A DNA stretch of 64,000 bases from Prorocentrum cordatum. Its lineage: Eukaryota > Sar > Dinophyceae > Prorocentrales > Prorocentraceae. Shown here one piece after another: positions 11,226 to 21,359 of the stretch (position 1 is the first letter of the stretch; the number at the start of each line of letters is the position of its first letter). The position numbers and the translations under genes are program-made. Location: positions 85,001 to 149,000 of the forward strand of contig CAUYUJ010014319.1 of the NCBI GenBank assembly GCA_963575745.1. The letters are read 5' to 3'. Under the pieces are notes generated by a model. That model was given only the letters and a program-made list of their open reading frames with translations. It did no database searches and was not told where the DNA came from.

Positions 11226-11606
11226 TGGGGCACGACGTCTTATCCAACCTTCTATTACACTTCGTTCTCCTCCACTCCCTGATCAGAGCAACTCGCCCGG
11301 TCATCGTTTCTGGATGGACTAGTGAGGTTCCGCGAAGCGTCTAGAATTTCGAAAGCACGTGCAAAGTACAATGGTTGGTGGTTGATGTTGTGGATTGGGT
11401 GTCTGGTGTAGAGTGTTGCCCTTAGGTGGTTGGCGTTGTGTGCTTGGTGCCTGGGCGCAGTCCTGTCGAATCTGACCCGTCGTGGGGTTTGGGAGTGAAA
11501 CGCTTCATTGGGTCATTGGGATATGACCCTTTCTCATCTTCGCTCTCACCCTTCAACCCAGCCCCCGCCTCATGCTCATCCTTCACCCTCAAGCTCCGCC
11601 CTCATA

Positions 11607-11715
11607 AATGTGTATGCGTATATATAAACACATATATATATATATATGTATATACATATGTAATATATATATATATATACATATGTAATATATATATATA
11701 TATGTGTATGTGCAT
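11607..11715 (+). repeat. TA/TATG microsatellite (unit 3)
   Basis: TATATA, TATGTA and TGTATG words, with the phrase ATATACATATGTAATATATA duplicated, unlike unit 2 (7915-7990) where it occurs once. Shows ongoing slippage at the same site in every unit. Confidence 0.85.
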
Positions 11716-12487
11716 GTGTACTCCTCACCATGATCCTCATTATCTCGCGCCTCGGATTATCCTCATCCCTTCTGCCTCCCATTCCTCCTCCTCCTTCTCC
11801 CCAGCGCCTCGAAGCTATGGGCAGTGCCACCGCGTGTCTGGCAGAACACTCGCCGCCTAGCGAAAACGACGGTCAACAGCGACAGGGCACTGCGAATGCC
11901 AATGTCGACGAGCGGGTGCAGAGCTTCTCGGTCGACTCGTCTTGGCGGGCGTTCCTTGGCGGCGCGTAGCAGGGGGTGGGGGGAGGGGGGAAGGCTTCTT
12001 AGAACGAGGCTGCTTCTAAGAAGGTGCCAGCCTTATATCTATAGCTACGGCCCACGTCTTCTGAGAAGCCAGGTGCTCTTCAGAAGCCTCCCCTCCCTCC
12101 CCATACCTACCCCCTCTGCGCCTGGCTGAGTCTGGGCGGGTGCTCTCTCGACGCCTGGTGCTCCTAAACGGCCCTGCCAGCTCACGACAGCGCATCTGCT
12201 CACGACAGCGCATCTGCTCGCATCTGCTCCGCTCCATCCTCAGAAAGGACGAGCGACAGCACAGGCGTGAGCTTCCGGATGTCCGCGCGGAGTCCTTTGG
12301 GTCGGCGATGGGCCCCCGAACCGTCGTGGGCCTCCGAGGCGCGCAGGCCGTCCGACGTCGACCGATGCCGGGCCACTGGCGGCGCTCGGCCTGGAACGCG
12401 CGCGCGCGCCGGGGGCCACCGCCGCGCCAGCGCGGCGGGAGCCTGCCGTGCGCACGGCTTCTGGCACGCCGTGCTTGATGCCATATC

Positions 12488-12650
12488 TTATCTCATGCGC
12501 AAAGATGTAGATGTGAGTCTCGCTGTTGATGTAGATGCAGGTGTAGATGTTAATGTAGCTGTCGGTGTAGATGTAGATGTTGCTTTCCTAGATGCTCCAA
12601 CTCCCAGGTAGGGTCGCACTGGGATAATATTTTATCTCATGCACAAAAGA
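12488..12650 (+). repeat. GATGTAGATGT-rich insertion bounded by direct repeats (unit 3)
   Basis: Same 144-base spacing of the duplicated TTATCTCATGC word as in unit 2, so the insertion predates the separation of units 2 and 3. Confidence 0.75.
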
Positions 12651-12758
12651 CAAAAGTGCCGTCGCGCTGGCCACTCCCGAAGTGCCATGAAGCACCAGAC
12701 AGCGGTCGGGCTCGCCAATCACCCTGGAAGAACATTGAAGCAAGCGCTGTACAGAATA

Positions 12759-13778
12759 CTACGCGAACGTTCCCGCTGCGGTCGAGGCTGCCGTGGAGTC
12801 ACTGTTGAACTGGTCGGCGGGCGAGCTCTGCAGGTTCACCAGCTCCACGCACTCGGCCGAGGGCGTGCTCACGTCGCTGTGGTCGTCTTCGCCCAGAAGA
12901 CCTCCGACAGCAAACCCCGCTCGCCCTAAGTGCTTCACGTACACGTTGAAGTATGACACGCCGCCGTCTGTATGCCCGCGAACGATCTTCAGCTCGACCT
13001 GACCAAAAACAATCCACTTCGGAGCCTCGACGTCACTCTGCGACAGGCTGTAATGATACCCTCCGGCTTGCGTTGAATCTGCCCACGACCCGGTCACGTT
13101 CAAGTCTTGGAAGTACATCTCTGCGCACTGTCTACCCAGTCGGCGCGCGTCGGCCTGCACGCGAAGCAATGCTTTCTCGGCGCGCTCCCCACGAGGGATA
13201 TTGATTAGAACGTGCCTGCCTGGCTTCAGCAGATCGAATCGCTCGCCATGTACATTCTGAAGATGGGGGTCGCCGACAGCCGAACTCGACCCCGCCAGTG
13301 GGGGCGTTGGCGCTGGCGTCGGCGACGCCGTCGGGCTGGGCGTCGGTGCCGGTGTTGGCGCGGGCGTAGGCGCTGGCGTTGGCGCTGGCGTCGGCGACGC
13401 CGTCGGGCTGGGCGTCGCATCCTTCATATACCCGGTCCAGTCTCCTTTCCAGACCAGCGCAGCCCCTGCTCCACCACAGTACTGCGCGCAACCGCCTGCC
13501 CAAGTAGGGTGCACGTTGAAGCCCAGGCACGAAGTCTGCGAGCTGCAATACGTGGCAGCTTCTGATTCGGTTGCCGGGCATCCAGGGCCGCCGTCGAACA
13601 GCGTGAGCCCCACGTCCGCCTCCCCAACGCACCAGTACCCACCGTGCGGACCAGAGTATCCGGATATGGTGTCCCACGCCGCCGACGCATTCGCAGCAGA
13701 ACCTGCCCTGATAGAAATAGCGGTGGCCACGGCATGCGCCAGCAACCGCAACATGCTGGGGGCCTTCAGGGCTGCCAT
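12759..13778 (-). CDS. secreted Cys-rich / VWD-like domain protein, array copy 3
   Basis: A 339-residue product. It is a mosaic: the C-terminal changes L245, S248, A252, G288, V314 and S326 match copy 2, whereas P160 and F258 match copy 1. Signal peptide, six-Cys region, Thr-Pro linker and the VWD-like start are identical to the other copies. The upstream pyrimidine tract has one substitution. Sequence shared with the other units ends about 660 bases upstream of the start, so this gene keeps its immediate upstream region but not what lies beyond. Confidence 0.88.
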   Translation of the reverse strand: MAALKAPSMLRLLAHAVATAISIRAGSAANASAAWDTISGYSGPHGGYWCVGEADVGLTLFDGGPGCPATESEAATYCSSQTSCLGFNVHPTWAGGCAQYCGGAGAALVWKGDWTGYMKDATPSPTASPTPAPTPAPTPAPTPAPTPSPTASPTPAPTPPLAGSSSAVGDPHLQNVHGERFDLLKPGRHVLINIPRGERAEKALLRVQADARRLGRQCAEMYFQDLNVTGSWADSTQAGGYHYSLSQSDVEAPKWIVFGQVELKIVRGHTDGGVSYFNVYVKHLGRAGFAVGGLLGEDDHSDVSTPSAECVELVNLQSSPADQFNSDSTAASTAAGTFA

Positions 13779-13805
13779 CCTAGAACCAAAGGGACAAATG
13801 TATTA
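13779..13805 (-). promoter_or_regulatory. candidate (trans-)splice acceptor, copy 3
   Basis: Same layout as in copies 1 and 2 with a single base change (GG for GT inside the tract: CCCTTTGGTTCTAG). Confidence 0.48.
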
Positions 13806-14440
13806 AACTATCGCGTGCAGTTGCGGAACACAAGCAGAACGGGTAGGTTGTTAGTGTGCTCTTCTGGGGGGCAGCCTGTTGCCTTAAGCCAGACTTGCAA
13901 CGGAGGGCACACCATAAATGATCGAGCATTCCAGGATGAGTCAGCACCGACTCGGGAAATCGGATCGAATCGGAATGCGCACGCGTCAGATCGGCCGGCT
14001 TCGGCATGGAATCGAAATCGAATCGGATGCACAACGACACTTTTCTATTCATCGGGTCGCATCGCGTCCTCGGAATATCGGAGTCGAATCGGATCGAGCT
14101 GGCTGGACTCGAGATTGGATCCGATCGATCGGATCGAAAGGGACCGTGCGTTTTCCAGTCTCGAAGCTCCCCAGAGGCTCTCGGTCCTGCCGTTCGTTTG
14201 GATGCCATGTTATGGGATGTCTCCTGCGGGCCCCGCGGCCCAAAAAGGGCCCCGCCCTGATGGTGCTCAGCCTTGCGAACTTCCGCGCCGGCGTCGCCGC
14301 CGCGTCGAGGCGACGCGAATCGCCCAGAGGTCCTTCTGCAGGCCCCAGCAGGCACGCAGAGGGAGGTGTCCAGAGATCCCCGGAGGCCTCCCAAGCCCTC
14401 TGGAGACCCAGAGAAAACATCACAGTCGCAGCAGCCTCGA

Positions 14441-16925
14441 CGCTCGACCCTCGACCAGCGTCCTCCCCCATCGGCACGAGGGAAAGGAGCCCGGAAGGAA
14501 GCGGGACGTGGAGACCCCGGGGCGCTTCCTGGGACCAACTTTCCATCCCGAATCGCTTTGTTTCATTCCCCTCGGGCCAGGGCACAAGGCCGCAGAAGCG
14601 CCGAAAACTGCCGAGAGCATCCGGACCCTTGAGGACCAGCATAACACAGCCAACCCGCCCTTTCTCGCGGGGCCCAGCGAAGGCCCTCGGAGGCAGAGTG
14701 CGGGGAAGCACCGGCCGTCGCCACCCCTGCCACGACGCCGGGAGGCGCGGGCCCCTCCCTGGAGAGCGCGGGAGGTCCTCTTTTAGATCAGAAGCCCCCC
14801 TGGGCGCCGCTCCTGGCGCACGACCCGCGCCAACGAGCGGGCTCTCCAAAAATGTCATGTTCATGCCGCGCTCCGCCCCTCGGCTCCCTTCCCCCCCCCC
14901 TCTTCCTGACCGCGGGGCTCTCGTCGCGCTCCAGGGGGGGGGGCTCGGGGAGGAGCCCTGCTCGTCTCTTGCCCCTTGGCGCCCCCCCTCCCTCGCGCAG
15001 CGCTGCGGTGACCGCCATGGGGGAGCTGGGGGGGGGGGGGGGGCCTCAGTGCGACACCGCGCTCCGCCCCGCCCCGCCGACCCCCGTGCGCCAACCCACT
15101 GCGCGGACACGGCAAGTTGGCGTCGTGACGGCGTCGACGACGGCAAGTTCGTACCGTGACGACTCGCGCGCGTTTGCTGGGCCATTCCAGGGGCCCTACA
15201 GGGGCCCTTGTCTGAAGCCATCGCTGCCCAGCCCATGCATCGCCCTCCCATCGCGCGACGCCCAACAAGCCCTCTGAGAGGCCTCCTCCGGAAGCCTCCG
15301 AACGCCTCCGAGAAGCCCACCCCCCCGTGACCGTTGGCCTCTTCGACGACGAGGCCGCGGACCTCTCGCCCGTCCGCCCGCCCGCCCCCCTGGCCTCGCC
15401 CTTCCCTCGTGGAGGCCTCAACGACCTCAGCTGTCCCTCTACGAACGCTGGAGCTTCCACGATTTGCCCCGATGCCCCTGGACATCTCGGGATGTACCTC
15501 GAATGGCTTAGAAGAGCTGTAATATAACGATTCGTAATAGAATGTGGGGGGGCGACTAACAACAAGGTTTCCGAGCGTTCGGTTCCCGCGTCGTTTCGGC
15601 TCTGGCCCGTCGACTGTCTAGGCGCGCGCCCGAAGGCGGGGATGAACGATTCAACAAATATTTTCCTGGCCCGGAGCCGGTTGTTCTGATCATCATCCCC
15701 AGGCGCCGCCGCGTGAACACGACCCCCGGTAGGTTCTTCATCCTCGTGCTGCACGAATGTATCCCCACCTGGAGAAAACCAGGCTAGTGGCACACAGTGA
15801 GTTGGCACTACGTGGCAGCACGCATGTTTAAAATATGTGTGTTAACCGTGTTTGAAACATGTGTCTGCGTGTTTGAAGTATGCTCTAAACATGTAGTAGA
15901 CATGCAACCCCAGCGGGCCCGCACAGAGGGTCACGCCTGCGAAAGGCCATGCTTAGGTCTCGTCGATCCTCGCCGCCCTGCGCCCCTCCTCAGCCGACCG
16001 CCCGGCGCCTGGCGAGCCCTGCGGCGGCCGCACGTGCGAGGCGAGGCAGCAGAAGCCAGGGTGGGAGGCCTCGCCCTCGAAGGACCGGGCGCTCTTCTGG
16101 GCGAGGGGCCATCTCTCGCTCGCTCATCCTCCCGCTCCTCCTATCTCCCTCTTTCCCTCCCTCCCTCCCTCTCTCCATCCATCCTGCTCCTCCACTTCCT
16201 CCGCACTGAAGAGAAGGTGGGCACGAAGCGAGCAAGGGAAAAACGGGCGGGCAAGAAGCGAAGGGGCGAGGCGTGTCGGCTGAAATTCCCGCATGTATTA
16301 CAATGAATTATACAAGAAGCGAAACCCCCGCCTTCAGCGAGGGGTTCCTCCATCGATTCGAATTTTAATTGAATTCGTGGGCTCTCACCGGGCACGTTTC
16401 AGCCACCCGCGGGTCGGATACTCCGGCCGCCAAGAGGGAGGAGGGGGGGGGACGAGGAGAGGGGAGGGGGAAGGCGAGGCGCAACTATCAAGCAGGGGCG
16501 GCCAGCCCAGAGAGAGAAAGGGAGGGCGGGCAGGGGCCCGGGGGACACGGGGGGGGGCGAGGGTCGGGCGTCGGCGTCGGCGGTCGTGGCCCACTGGCGG
16601 GCCGTCGTTGCCGCCAGGGCTCGGTGTCGTCGGTGGCTGTCGTCGGTGGCCGTCGTGCTGTCGTCAATCGGTGCTCCTCCGCGGTGGCGCTGTTGCTGCT
16701 GTACATGGTGGCACTCGTAGTGGCTCTCGTGGTGGAGGTCGCTGTGGTGCTGCTCATGGCGATGGCGCCGCTGCGCGGGCGCGCCTCCTCCTCCATCCCT
16801 TCTCCTTATAGATGTCGTCGTCGTCCACCTCCTCCTCCTCCTCCTCCTCGGCGCTCTCACGCTGTCGTCCCCCGCCGCCCTGCCCAGCGCCCACCGCCGA
16901 CGGCCGCGGGCCGGGACAGCGCGGG
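14441..16925. other. non-coding, GC-rich spacer
   Basis: Long open frames on both strands reflect the scarcity of stops in GC-rich sequence; none has a recognisable domain or consistent splice borders. Notable items are G runs near 14935 and 15030-15045, a repeated AACATGT/GTTTGAA phrase at 15827-15900, pyrimidine-rich sequence at 16125-16200, and a small GC-rich hairpin at 16320-16347. Confidence 0.45.
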
Positions 16926-17029
16926 CCGCATCGGATCGCCAAAGAATGTCGGGAACGAATCGGATCGGCTCGGCTGGAATCGATGTCGAAGCAGCTCGAT
17001 CGGGTGGAGAAGGACCCTGCGCTGCCCCT

Positions 17030-17262
17030 GGCCTCCCCCAAGGCCGGCCCTGCCTGCCAGGACGTCGCCAGCGCGGTTACCATCGTCTCGATGCACTCGG
17101 TGCCCATGGCCTGCACCACCACCAGCAGCCGGGCGTCCCGGGTGGCCTCGTACTGTAGCCACCGCTGGAGAGCCGCTTGGTTCTGGAGCTGACGACCAAT
17201 AAGGTTGAATGTGACTATGCCTTGCTTTACCCTCTCAAAGAACGATTTTTCGAGGCCAGGTA
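17030..17262 (-). CDS. exon-like coding segment, unidentified
   Basis: From about 17262 downward, one frame reads as natural protein (phrases FFERVKQGIVTFNLIGRQLQ, NQAALQRWLQYEATRDARLL, VVVQAMGTECIETMVTALAT). Composition is helix-like and unlike the Ala/Arg/Pro-rich shadows around it. It stops making sense after the phrase PALGEARG near 17030, where the GAATCGGATCG-type repeat begins, so the segment is probably one exon with its 3' border near there. No start codon is expected inside. Function unknown; other exons were not located. Confidence 0.4.
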
Positions 17263-17967
17263 ACCGTCAACACCCAAATGCAACTGGCGACATTCGGGGT
17301 CACATGCCCCGCTCGCTGCATGCCTCTGCTAAATCTGGCGCGTTGTCTAAGAAGGGCAGCCCTGCCAGCGGCGCACGTCGGTAGCGCAAGCTGTGGTGCT
17401 ACAGCCAAGAGGACTCCTGCTTACAAGATTGGGAGATCTTGCGCTGGCGGCTTGCCCCCGCTCCCGCTCCCTATCCCAAAGAGCGAACGCCTCTGACCCG
17501 CAGGCGCACACCACCTCGCTCGGCTTGCCGTCGCTCGGACGTTCCATCCCCGGCTTCGTGTGTGTGTGTGTGTTTTTCTTTTTCTGCGGCTCGATGATCC
17601 AGGATGCATAGAACAGGGCTAGGATCGGGATAAATCGCTCCAAAGCGTTCCGGAGCGCTCTCAGAGCGTTCCGGAACGCTCTGGAGCGGCCGCGGCGCCC
17701 AATACATCCTCCAAACCCGCCGATTCTCAGAGATTTCGAGCTATCCCGATCCGATGTTGTCCCGATCTTCGCGTCGCTGTCATGCTCCTCGACGGCCCTC
17801 GCCGAGAGGAGAACGCACACGCCCGAGCGACGCCAAAGCGGACCCTCCCGAAGAGCGACGGCGGCCCGCCGCACCGCGCGTCCGGCGAGGGGGGCGCGCC
17901 CCGCCCCTGCGCCCCCCCCGCTCCAAGGCGCTGCCGCTGCGGCCCCGGCGCTGCGCCTGCCCTCTCC

Positions 17968-18265
17968 TGGCCATCGCTCGGACGTCCACTCCCTGTGTTC
18001 TTTGTCGGTCTCGTGCGTGGTTTTTTGAAGGGGCCCTGGGACACACAAAGAAATACACACCAATAAAAAGATCCCCCATCTTTTCCCACATTTTCTGGGT
18101 TTCTGTCTTCCCCCCCACTTCCCATATTTTCCCATATTTTCTTGGGGATCGACGATTAATTGTGTCTGTGTGTGTTTTTCCCCTCCTGGTTTTTTCGCCA
18201 AGAGATCAAGGATGCTCCTCGATGGTCCTCGCCGAAGGAAAAATGCACACGCCCGAGCGATGCCA
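17968..18265 (+). mobile_element. family A miniature element, split by a family B insertion
   Basis: Begins TGGCCATCGCTCGGACGT and ends with the near-complement ACGCCCGAGCGATGCCA, the family A terminal inverted repeats. Removing the family B insertion and one copy of its target duplication leaves 129 bases, the length of the other family A copies at 19888, 46486 and 56119. Confidence 0.75.
18027..18187 (+). mobile_element. family B miniature element nested in family A
   Basis: Starts GAAGGGGCCCTGGGACACAC and ends GTGTGTTTTTCCCCTCCT. It is flanked by GGTTTTTT at 18019-18026 and 18188-18195, an 8-bp target-site duplication verified against uninterrupted family A copies. An 8-bp duplication is typical of the hAT superfamily, so B may be a hAT-type MITE; its terminal repeats are weak. 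Other copies: 24402 (reverse), 34341, 46110, 55768. Confidence 0.75.
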
Positions 18266-18869
18266 AGTCTCTCCGCGCGGCTGCCGCTGGCTCGAGCCCG
18301 GCAGAGCTCGCACAGGAACTGCCAGCAGGTTAAAGCGACGCGAAGATCGGGACAATATCGGATCGGGATAACTCGAAATCTCTGAGAATCGGCGGAATTG
18401 TAGGATGTATTGGGCGCCGCGGCCGCTCCAGAGTGTTCCGGAACGCTCTGAGAGCGCTCCGGAACGCTCTGGAGCGATTTATCCCAATTCCTAGCCCTGT
18501 TTTACAGGTGGCCTGGCCCCGACCTCCAGGATCAAAGCCTCATCGAGAAGCCCAAGATGGCCTGGCAAGAAACACATCGGGGCACCCGGAGAGGCGGAGA
18601 GGACGCCCAGACAGTCTGGCCCGGGGGGGGGGGCGGGGGCCGAAAGCCCGAGGAGGCGGCACCGACGAAAGCGCGGCACGATCACAAGCAGGTCTCCACC
18701 AACCCCTGATGACGATCATCACCACCAACAATATCATCGTCGACGTATTCGTCATCACGTGTGTCATCGCCACTGCCACCGTGAGCGTCGTAGTCATCGT
18801 CATCATCCACGTCGTCGTCTGCGGCTCCGTGGTCACAAGCGCGCCACGGCATGAACGCTGCACCTCTCG

Positions 18870-19049
18870 AGCAATCCCTCTCACGGTCTGAATGCGCGCC
18901 TTGAAGACTAAGTTGCCCAACCGCTGTGCATCTGTGCTGCTGGCCACGCGGATGATGTCCTCGTCAGCCACCTGGCGATCTGTATACACCCTTCGCGCTG
19001 CCCGACCTTTGGATGCCCTGTAACGCAAAACCACCACAGCCTCCTCCAT
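18870..19049 (-). CDS. exon-like coding segment starting with Met, unidentified
   Basis: From an ATG at 19049 one frame reads MEEAVVVLRYRASKG, then RVYTDRQVADEDIIRVASST, DAQRLGNLVFKARIQ and TVRGIARE, after which a GAG|GTGCAG site is a possible donor. Beyond it the frame runs into TGATGA-type repeat. The mix of charged and hydrophobic residues is protein-like. A CCTGCAG site 14 bases before the ATG could be an acceptor. I considered SpoVS- or Alba-like small domains because of the IRVASSTD phrase but cannot support either. Confidence 0.38.
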
Positions 19050-19084
19050 TGCGCATTGTGCACCTGCAGGCGTGCCCCTCAAAG

Positions 19085-19190
19085 CCGTACATATCTCCCT
19101 CTCTCTCTCTCTCTCGTTCTCTCTTTCTCTCACTGTATATATAGATCTATGGACGTCTCTTCCTCTCTCTCTCTCTCGCTCTCTCGCCTT
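19085..19190 (+). repeat. (TC)n microsatellite
   Basis: Two blocks of TCTCTC separated by a TATATAGATCTAT segment. Confidence 0.85.
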
Positions 19191-19689
19191 ACCTCTCCTT
19201 CCGCAAACATAAGCATGTGGCACGTGCGTGCTCAGGCTCATACAAGCAACAATGGTCGGTCACCAGTGGGGTTGTCACAGCTTGCGATTAGACGAAATAT
19301 TGAGAAACACTCCCGTGGGCATGAAACAAACAAAGGTTAAAGCAAGGTTTGATAACTAGACGATGGACCAAACAACAAACCAAACAAGAAAACAAGTTGT
19401 TCTAACTGCACAAGCCCACTGAATCCGAGTTATTTTTGTCAAGGCTGCATTCTGACATGCTGAGGAACTACACAGGAAGCTACTGAAGGTCACATGGTGT
19501 TCGATTTGTTATGTGCACAATCATTAATGTCACGGTGTAGTTGCAACTACATGACTTGTGAGACCCTGACGTCCTGATAAGCGTGGAGGCCGTCAGAGAC
19601 CACCGCCAAGAAACGTCCAACACCTCGATACTTGAACCTCGACCCTCCTCGAGAGCGACGAGGCACGGCAGGTCAAAGTCGTGACAACG

Positions 19690-19830
19690 TTCTGCCACCG
19701 CGCGGATCTTTCAATCCTGAATGCTCGCGGCCTTCCGATAGTGCCGATCCTTCGACGTCGGCCGATGCCCACCACTGGCGGCGTTCAACTTCGCCCGCCC
19801 GCTCTGTGGTCGCCGCCGCGCCCGCGCGCG
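19690..19830 (+). repeat. family F dispersed repeat
   Basis: Contains the landmarks GACGTCGGCCGAT, CACTGGCGGCGTTCAA and GTCGCCGCCGCG. The same order is seen in the array units (5085-5165, 8635-8715, 12355-12435) and at 42350-42545 and 47385-47530. No coding potential; borders uncertain. Confidence 0.5.
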
Positions 19831-19887
19831 CGACCCTGCCGCAACTGGGCAGCCGCCCGTGAACCGCCGATCAGCTTGGACCAGTAC

Positions 19888-20015
19888 TGGCCATCGCTCG
19901 GACGTCCATTTCCTGAGTTTTTTTCGGTTTCGTGCGTGGTTTTTTCGCCAAATGGTCGAGGATGCTCCTCGCTAATCCTCGCCGAAGGAAAAATGCACAC
20001 GTCCGAGCGATGCCA
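19888..20015 (+). mobile_element. family A miniature element
   Basis: A 128-bp element with terminal inverted repeats TGGCCATCGCTCGGACGT and ACGTCCGAGCGATGCCA. The interior has GTTTCGTGCGTGG, GATGCTCCTCG and CGCCGAAGGAAAAATGCACA as in the other copies. Confidence 0.8.
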
Positions 20016-20124
20016 AGAGTAGGAGCTCACCACTGGGGGGTCAGAACCCGCGGGGAGGCACGAGCAAAGTGAACCCCCACTGGTGAGCCCCCTACGGGCC
20101 GCATATGGTACAGTCATCGGCCTG

Positions 20125-20250
20125 ACCTATCGAACGATAAATAAGGAACGAAGCTCCTCACGGTCAAGGAATCACGCATAAGGAACGATAGCTAATGCAT
20201 AACGGGTAAAGAACGATCGATAAATGTAAACAGAAGGAACGACCGAGCCC
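20125..20250 (+). repeat. degenerate AAGGAACGAT repeat
   Basis: Five or six imperfect copies of a 10-base word with GATAAAT or GCATAA spacers, AT-richer than the surroundings. No gene. Confidence 0.5.
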
Positions 20251-20482
20251 CTTTTGAAAAGTAAGTGTTCCTCATTCTAGCCGCTCGCTGTACTCTGGGT
20301 TGTTTTATGAGCACCCCTCCGTGCCACCCCGCCCGACGGCCCGTTCCCGCACCCCCCCCTCAGGCCCACCGAGCCCAACCCCCCAGGCGTCAGGTGACGC
20401 GACACCCCCACGCCGAGCGAAGGGCAGCCCACTCCTGCACACCCGCATGGCCCAACCCCCGCGTCTCATCAAACGACTCGGA

Positions 20483-20614
20483 CTAGGGCTCCGGGGCGCC
20501 CAGGGCCGCCGTGAGAGGAGCAAAAGACTCGCAGGGGACCTCCGCGCAGCTGCGCGACGTGTCCTCCACGGTCCGCAGCTCCAGCCGCAAGCACCGCCTC
20601 GGGAAGTTCACCAT
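20483..20614 (-). CDS. possible short first exon or small ORF (43 residues)
   Basis: An ATG at 20614 opens MVNFPRRCLRLELRTVEDTS and runs 43 codons to TAG. The Arg/Leu-rich start with regular charge is protein-like, and GAGGCGAG directly precedes the ATG as a possible acceptor. It could be the first exon of a larger gene. Nothing identifies it. Confidence 0.2.
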   Translation of the reverse strand: MVNFPRRCLRLELRTVEDTSRSCAEVPCESFAPLTAALGAPEP

Positions 20615-20979
20615 CTCGCCTCAGGGAAGCAGAGCACACGACGGCCGCCACGTGCCACCCGAACTGACGAGACCACTGCGAGAGCAAGGCAATACCCGAG
20701 AGCGCCACCACGCGCACTGGTCAAGACCGAGCACTGAGGCGCAGCGCCGGCCAGAGGTGGAGCCCGTGGCCTCTGCACGCGCTGCGGGGGCCGAGGCGGA
20801 AGCCAAAGGTGTGGCCAAAGCTCAGATGCGATTAGAAAGGCTCAGCGCTTGTCTCTGACCCTCCAAGCCACGCTCCTTGTCCGAACTCGTCGCCGCCCCC
20901 CCACCCTTCCCTTTCACGAGAGCAAGCCATGAGCAATCAGCTCAGCCAAGTCGAACGAGTCGGCAGGCCTAGGGCTCCC

Positions 20980-21126
20980 AACTTCGCGCTTCGCGCTCCG
21001 CGAAGCGCGAAGCGCGAATAACTTCGCGCTCTCGCGCCGCCCTCCCAAAGGGAGAAGAGGAGGACGAGGAGGAGGGGGAGGAGGAAGGAGGACGGCGAAG
21101 CGCGAAGCGCGAATAACTTCGCGCCC
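20980..21126. repeat. short inverted and direct GCGCGAA repeats around a purine tract
   Basis: The phrase GCGCGAAGCGCGAATAACTT occurs at about 21005 and again at 21101, with GCGAAGTT/AACTTCGC complements nearby. Between them lies a GGA/GAGG purine tract (21050-21095). Both copies can fold back on themselves. Confidence 0.6.
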
Positions 21127-21247
21127 TCGGGGGAGCCCTTGGCTTGATATGGGGAACGGCACGCGCCGCCTCCTGGCGAACGGAAGGCGATCGCGCGCGG
21201 TCCCGCTTCCGAGGACGTGGCGATAGAGAAAAGAACGCGGGCCGCAT

Positions 21248-21358
21248 GATTGCAAAAAAAAACCCAGGATTGCAAAAAAACCCAGGATTGCAAAAAAACC
21301 CTTCGTTTTTTTGCAATCCTTCGTTTTTTTGCAATCCTTCGTTTTTTTGCAATCCTTC
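21248..21358. repeat. triplicated inverted repeat (long hairpin)
   Basis: Three copies of GATTGCAAAAAAACCCAG are followed, after a CCCTTCG centre, by three copies of TTTTTTTGCAATCCTTCG. The inner stem is perfect over 14 bases (GGATTGCAAAAAAA), and stepping outward the other copies can pair too. Confidence 0.85.
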
Positions 21359-21359
21359 G

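Larger units (their letters stand above)
3556..14440. repeat. three-unit tandem gene array
   Basis: Three head-to-tail units begin with the landmark CTCGAGAGGGCCTG at 3556, 7026 and 10717, and similarity ends at about 14440. Offsets are 3470, 3691 and 3719 bases. Each unit holds, in plus-strand order, a pyrimidine-rich segment, a (CTC)n patch, a TG/TA-rich microsatellite, a GC-rich segment, and one minus-strand gene with its upstream region. Units 2 and 3 are nearly identical over long stretches. Unit 1 differs by an expanded hexanucleotide repeat, loss of a segment near 7735-7910, and absence of the 144-bp insertion seen in the others. Tandem arrays of near-identical genes are a known feature of dinoflagellate genomes. 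Confidence 0.95.
17612..18502. mobile_element. 0.9-kb element with long inverted repeats
   Basis: The left arm 17612-17776 is matched in reverse complement by 18337-18502. Landmarks shared by both arms, from the outside in: AACAGGGCTAGG, GGGATAAATCGCTCC, repeated GGAACGCTC words, CGGCCGCGGCGCCCAATACA, GATTCTCAGAGATTTCGAG, ATCTTCGCGTCGCT. The 560-bp interior holds a partial and a full family A element, the latter itself interrupted by family B. No transposase is encoded. I see no convincing target-site duplication. Likely a foldback or MITE-like element. Confidence 0.7.

Noticed and set aside
13644-15485. Open frames of 380-478 codons on both strands beyond array unit 3
   Set aside because: They run from repeat-derived sequence into GC-rich DNA, have no start context or domains, and overlap one another on both strands.
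16320-16347. GC-rich hairpin as an intrinsic terminator
   Set aside because: Bacterial-style terminators do not apply in this genome and no gene ends here.
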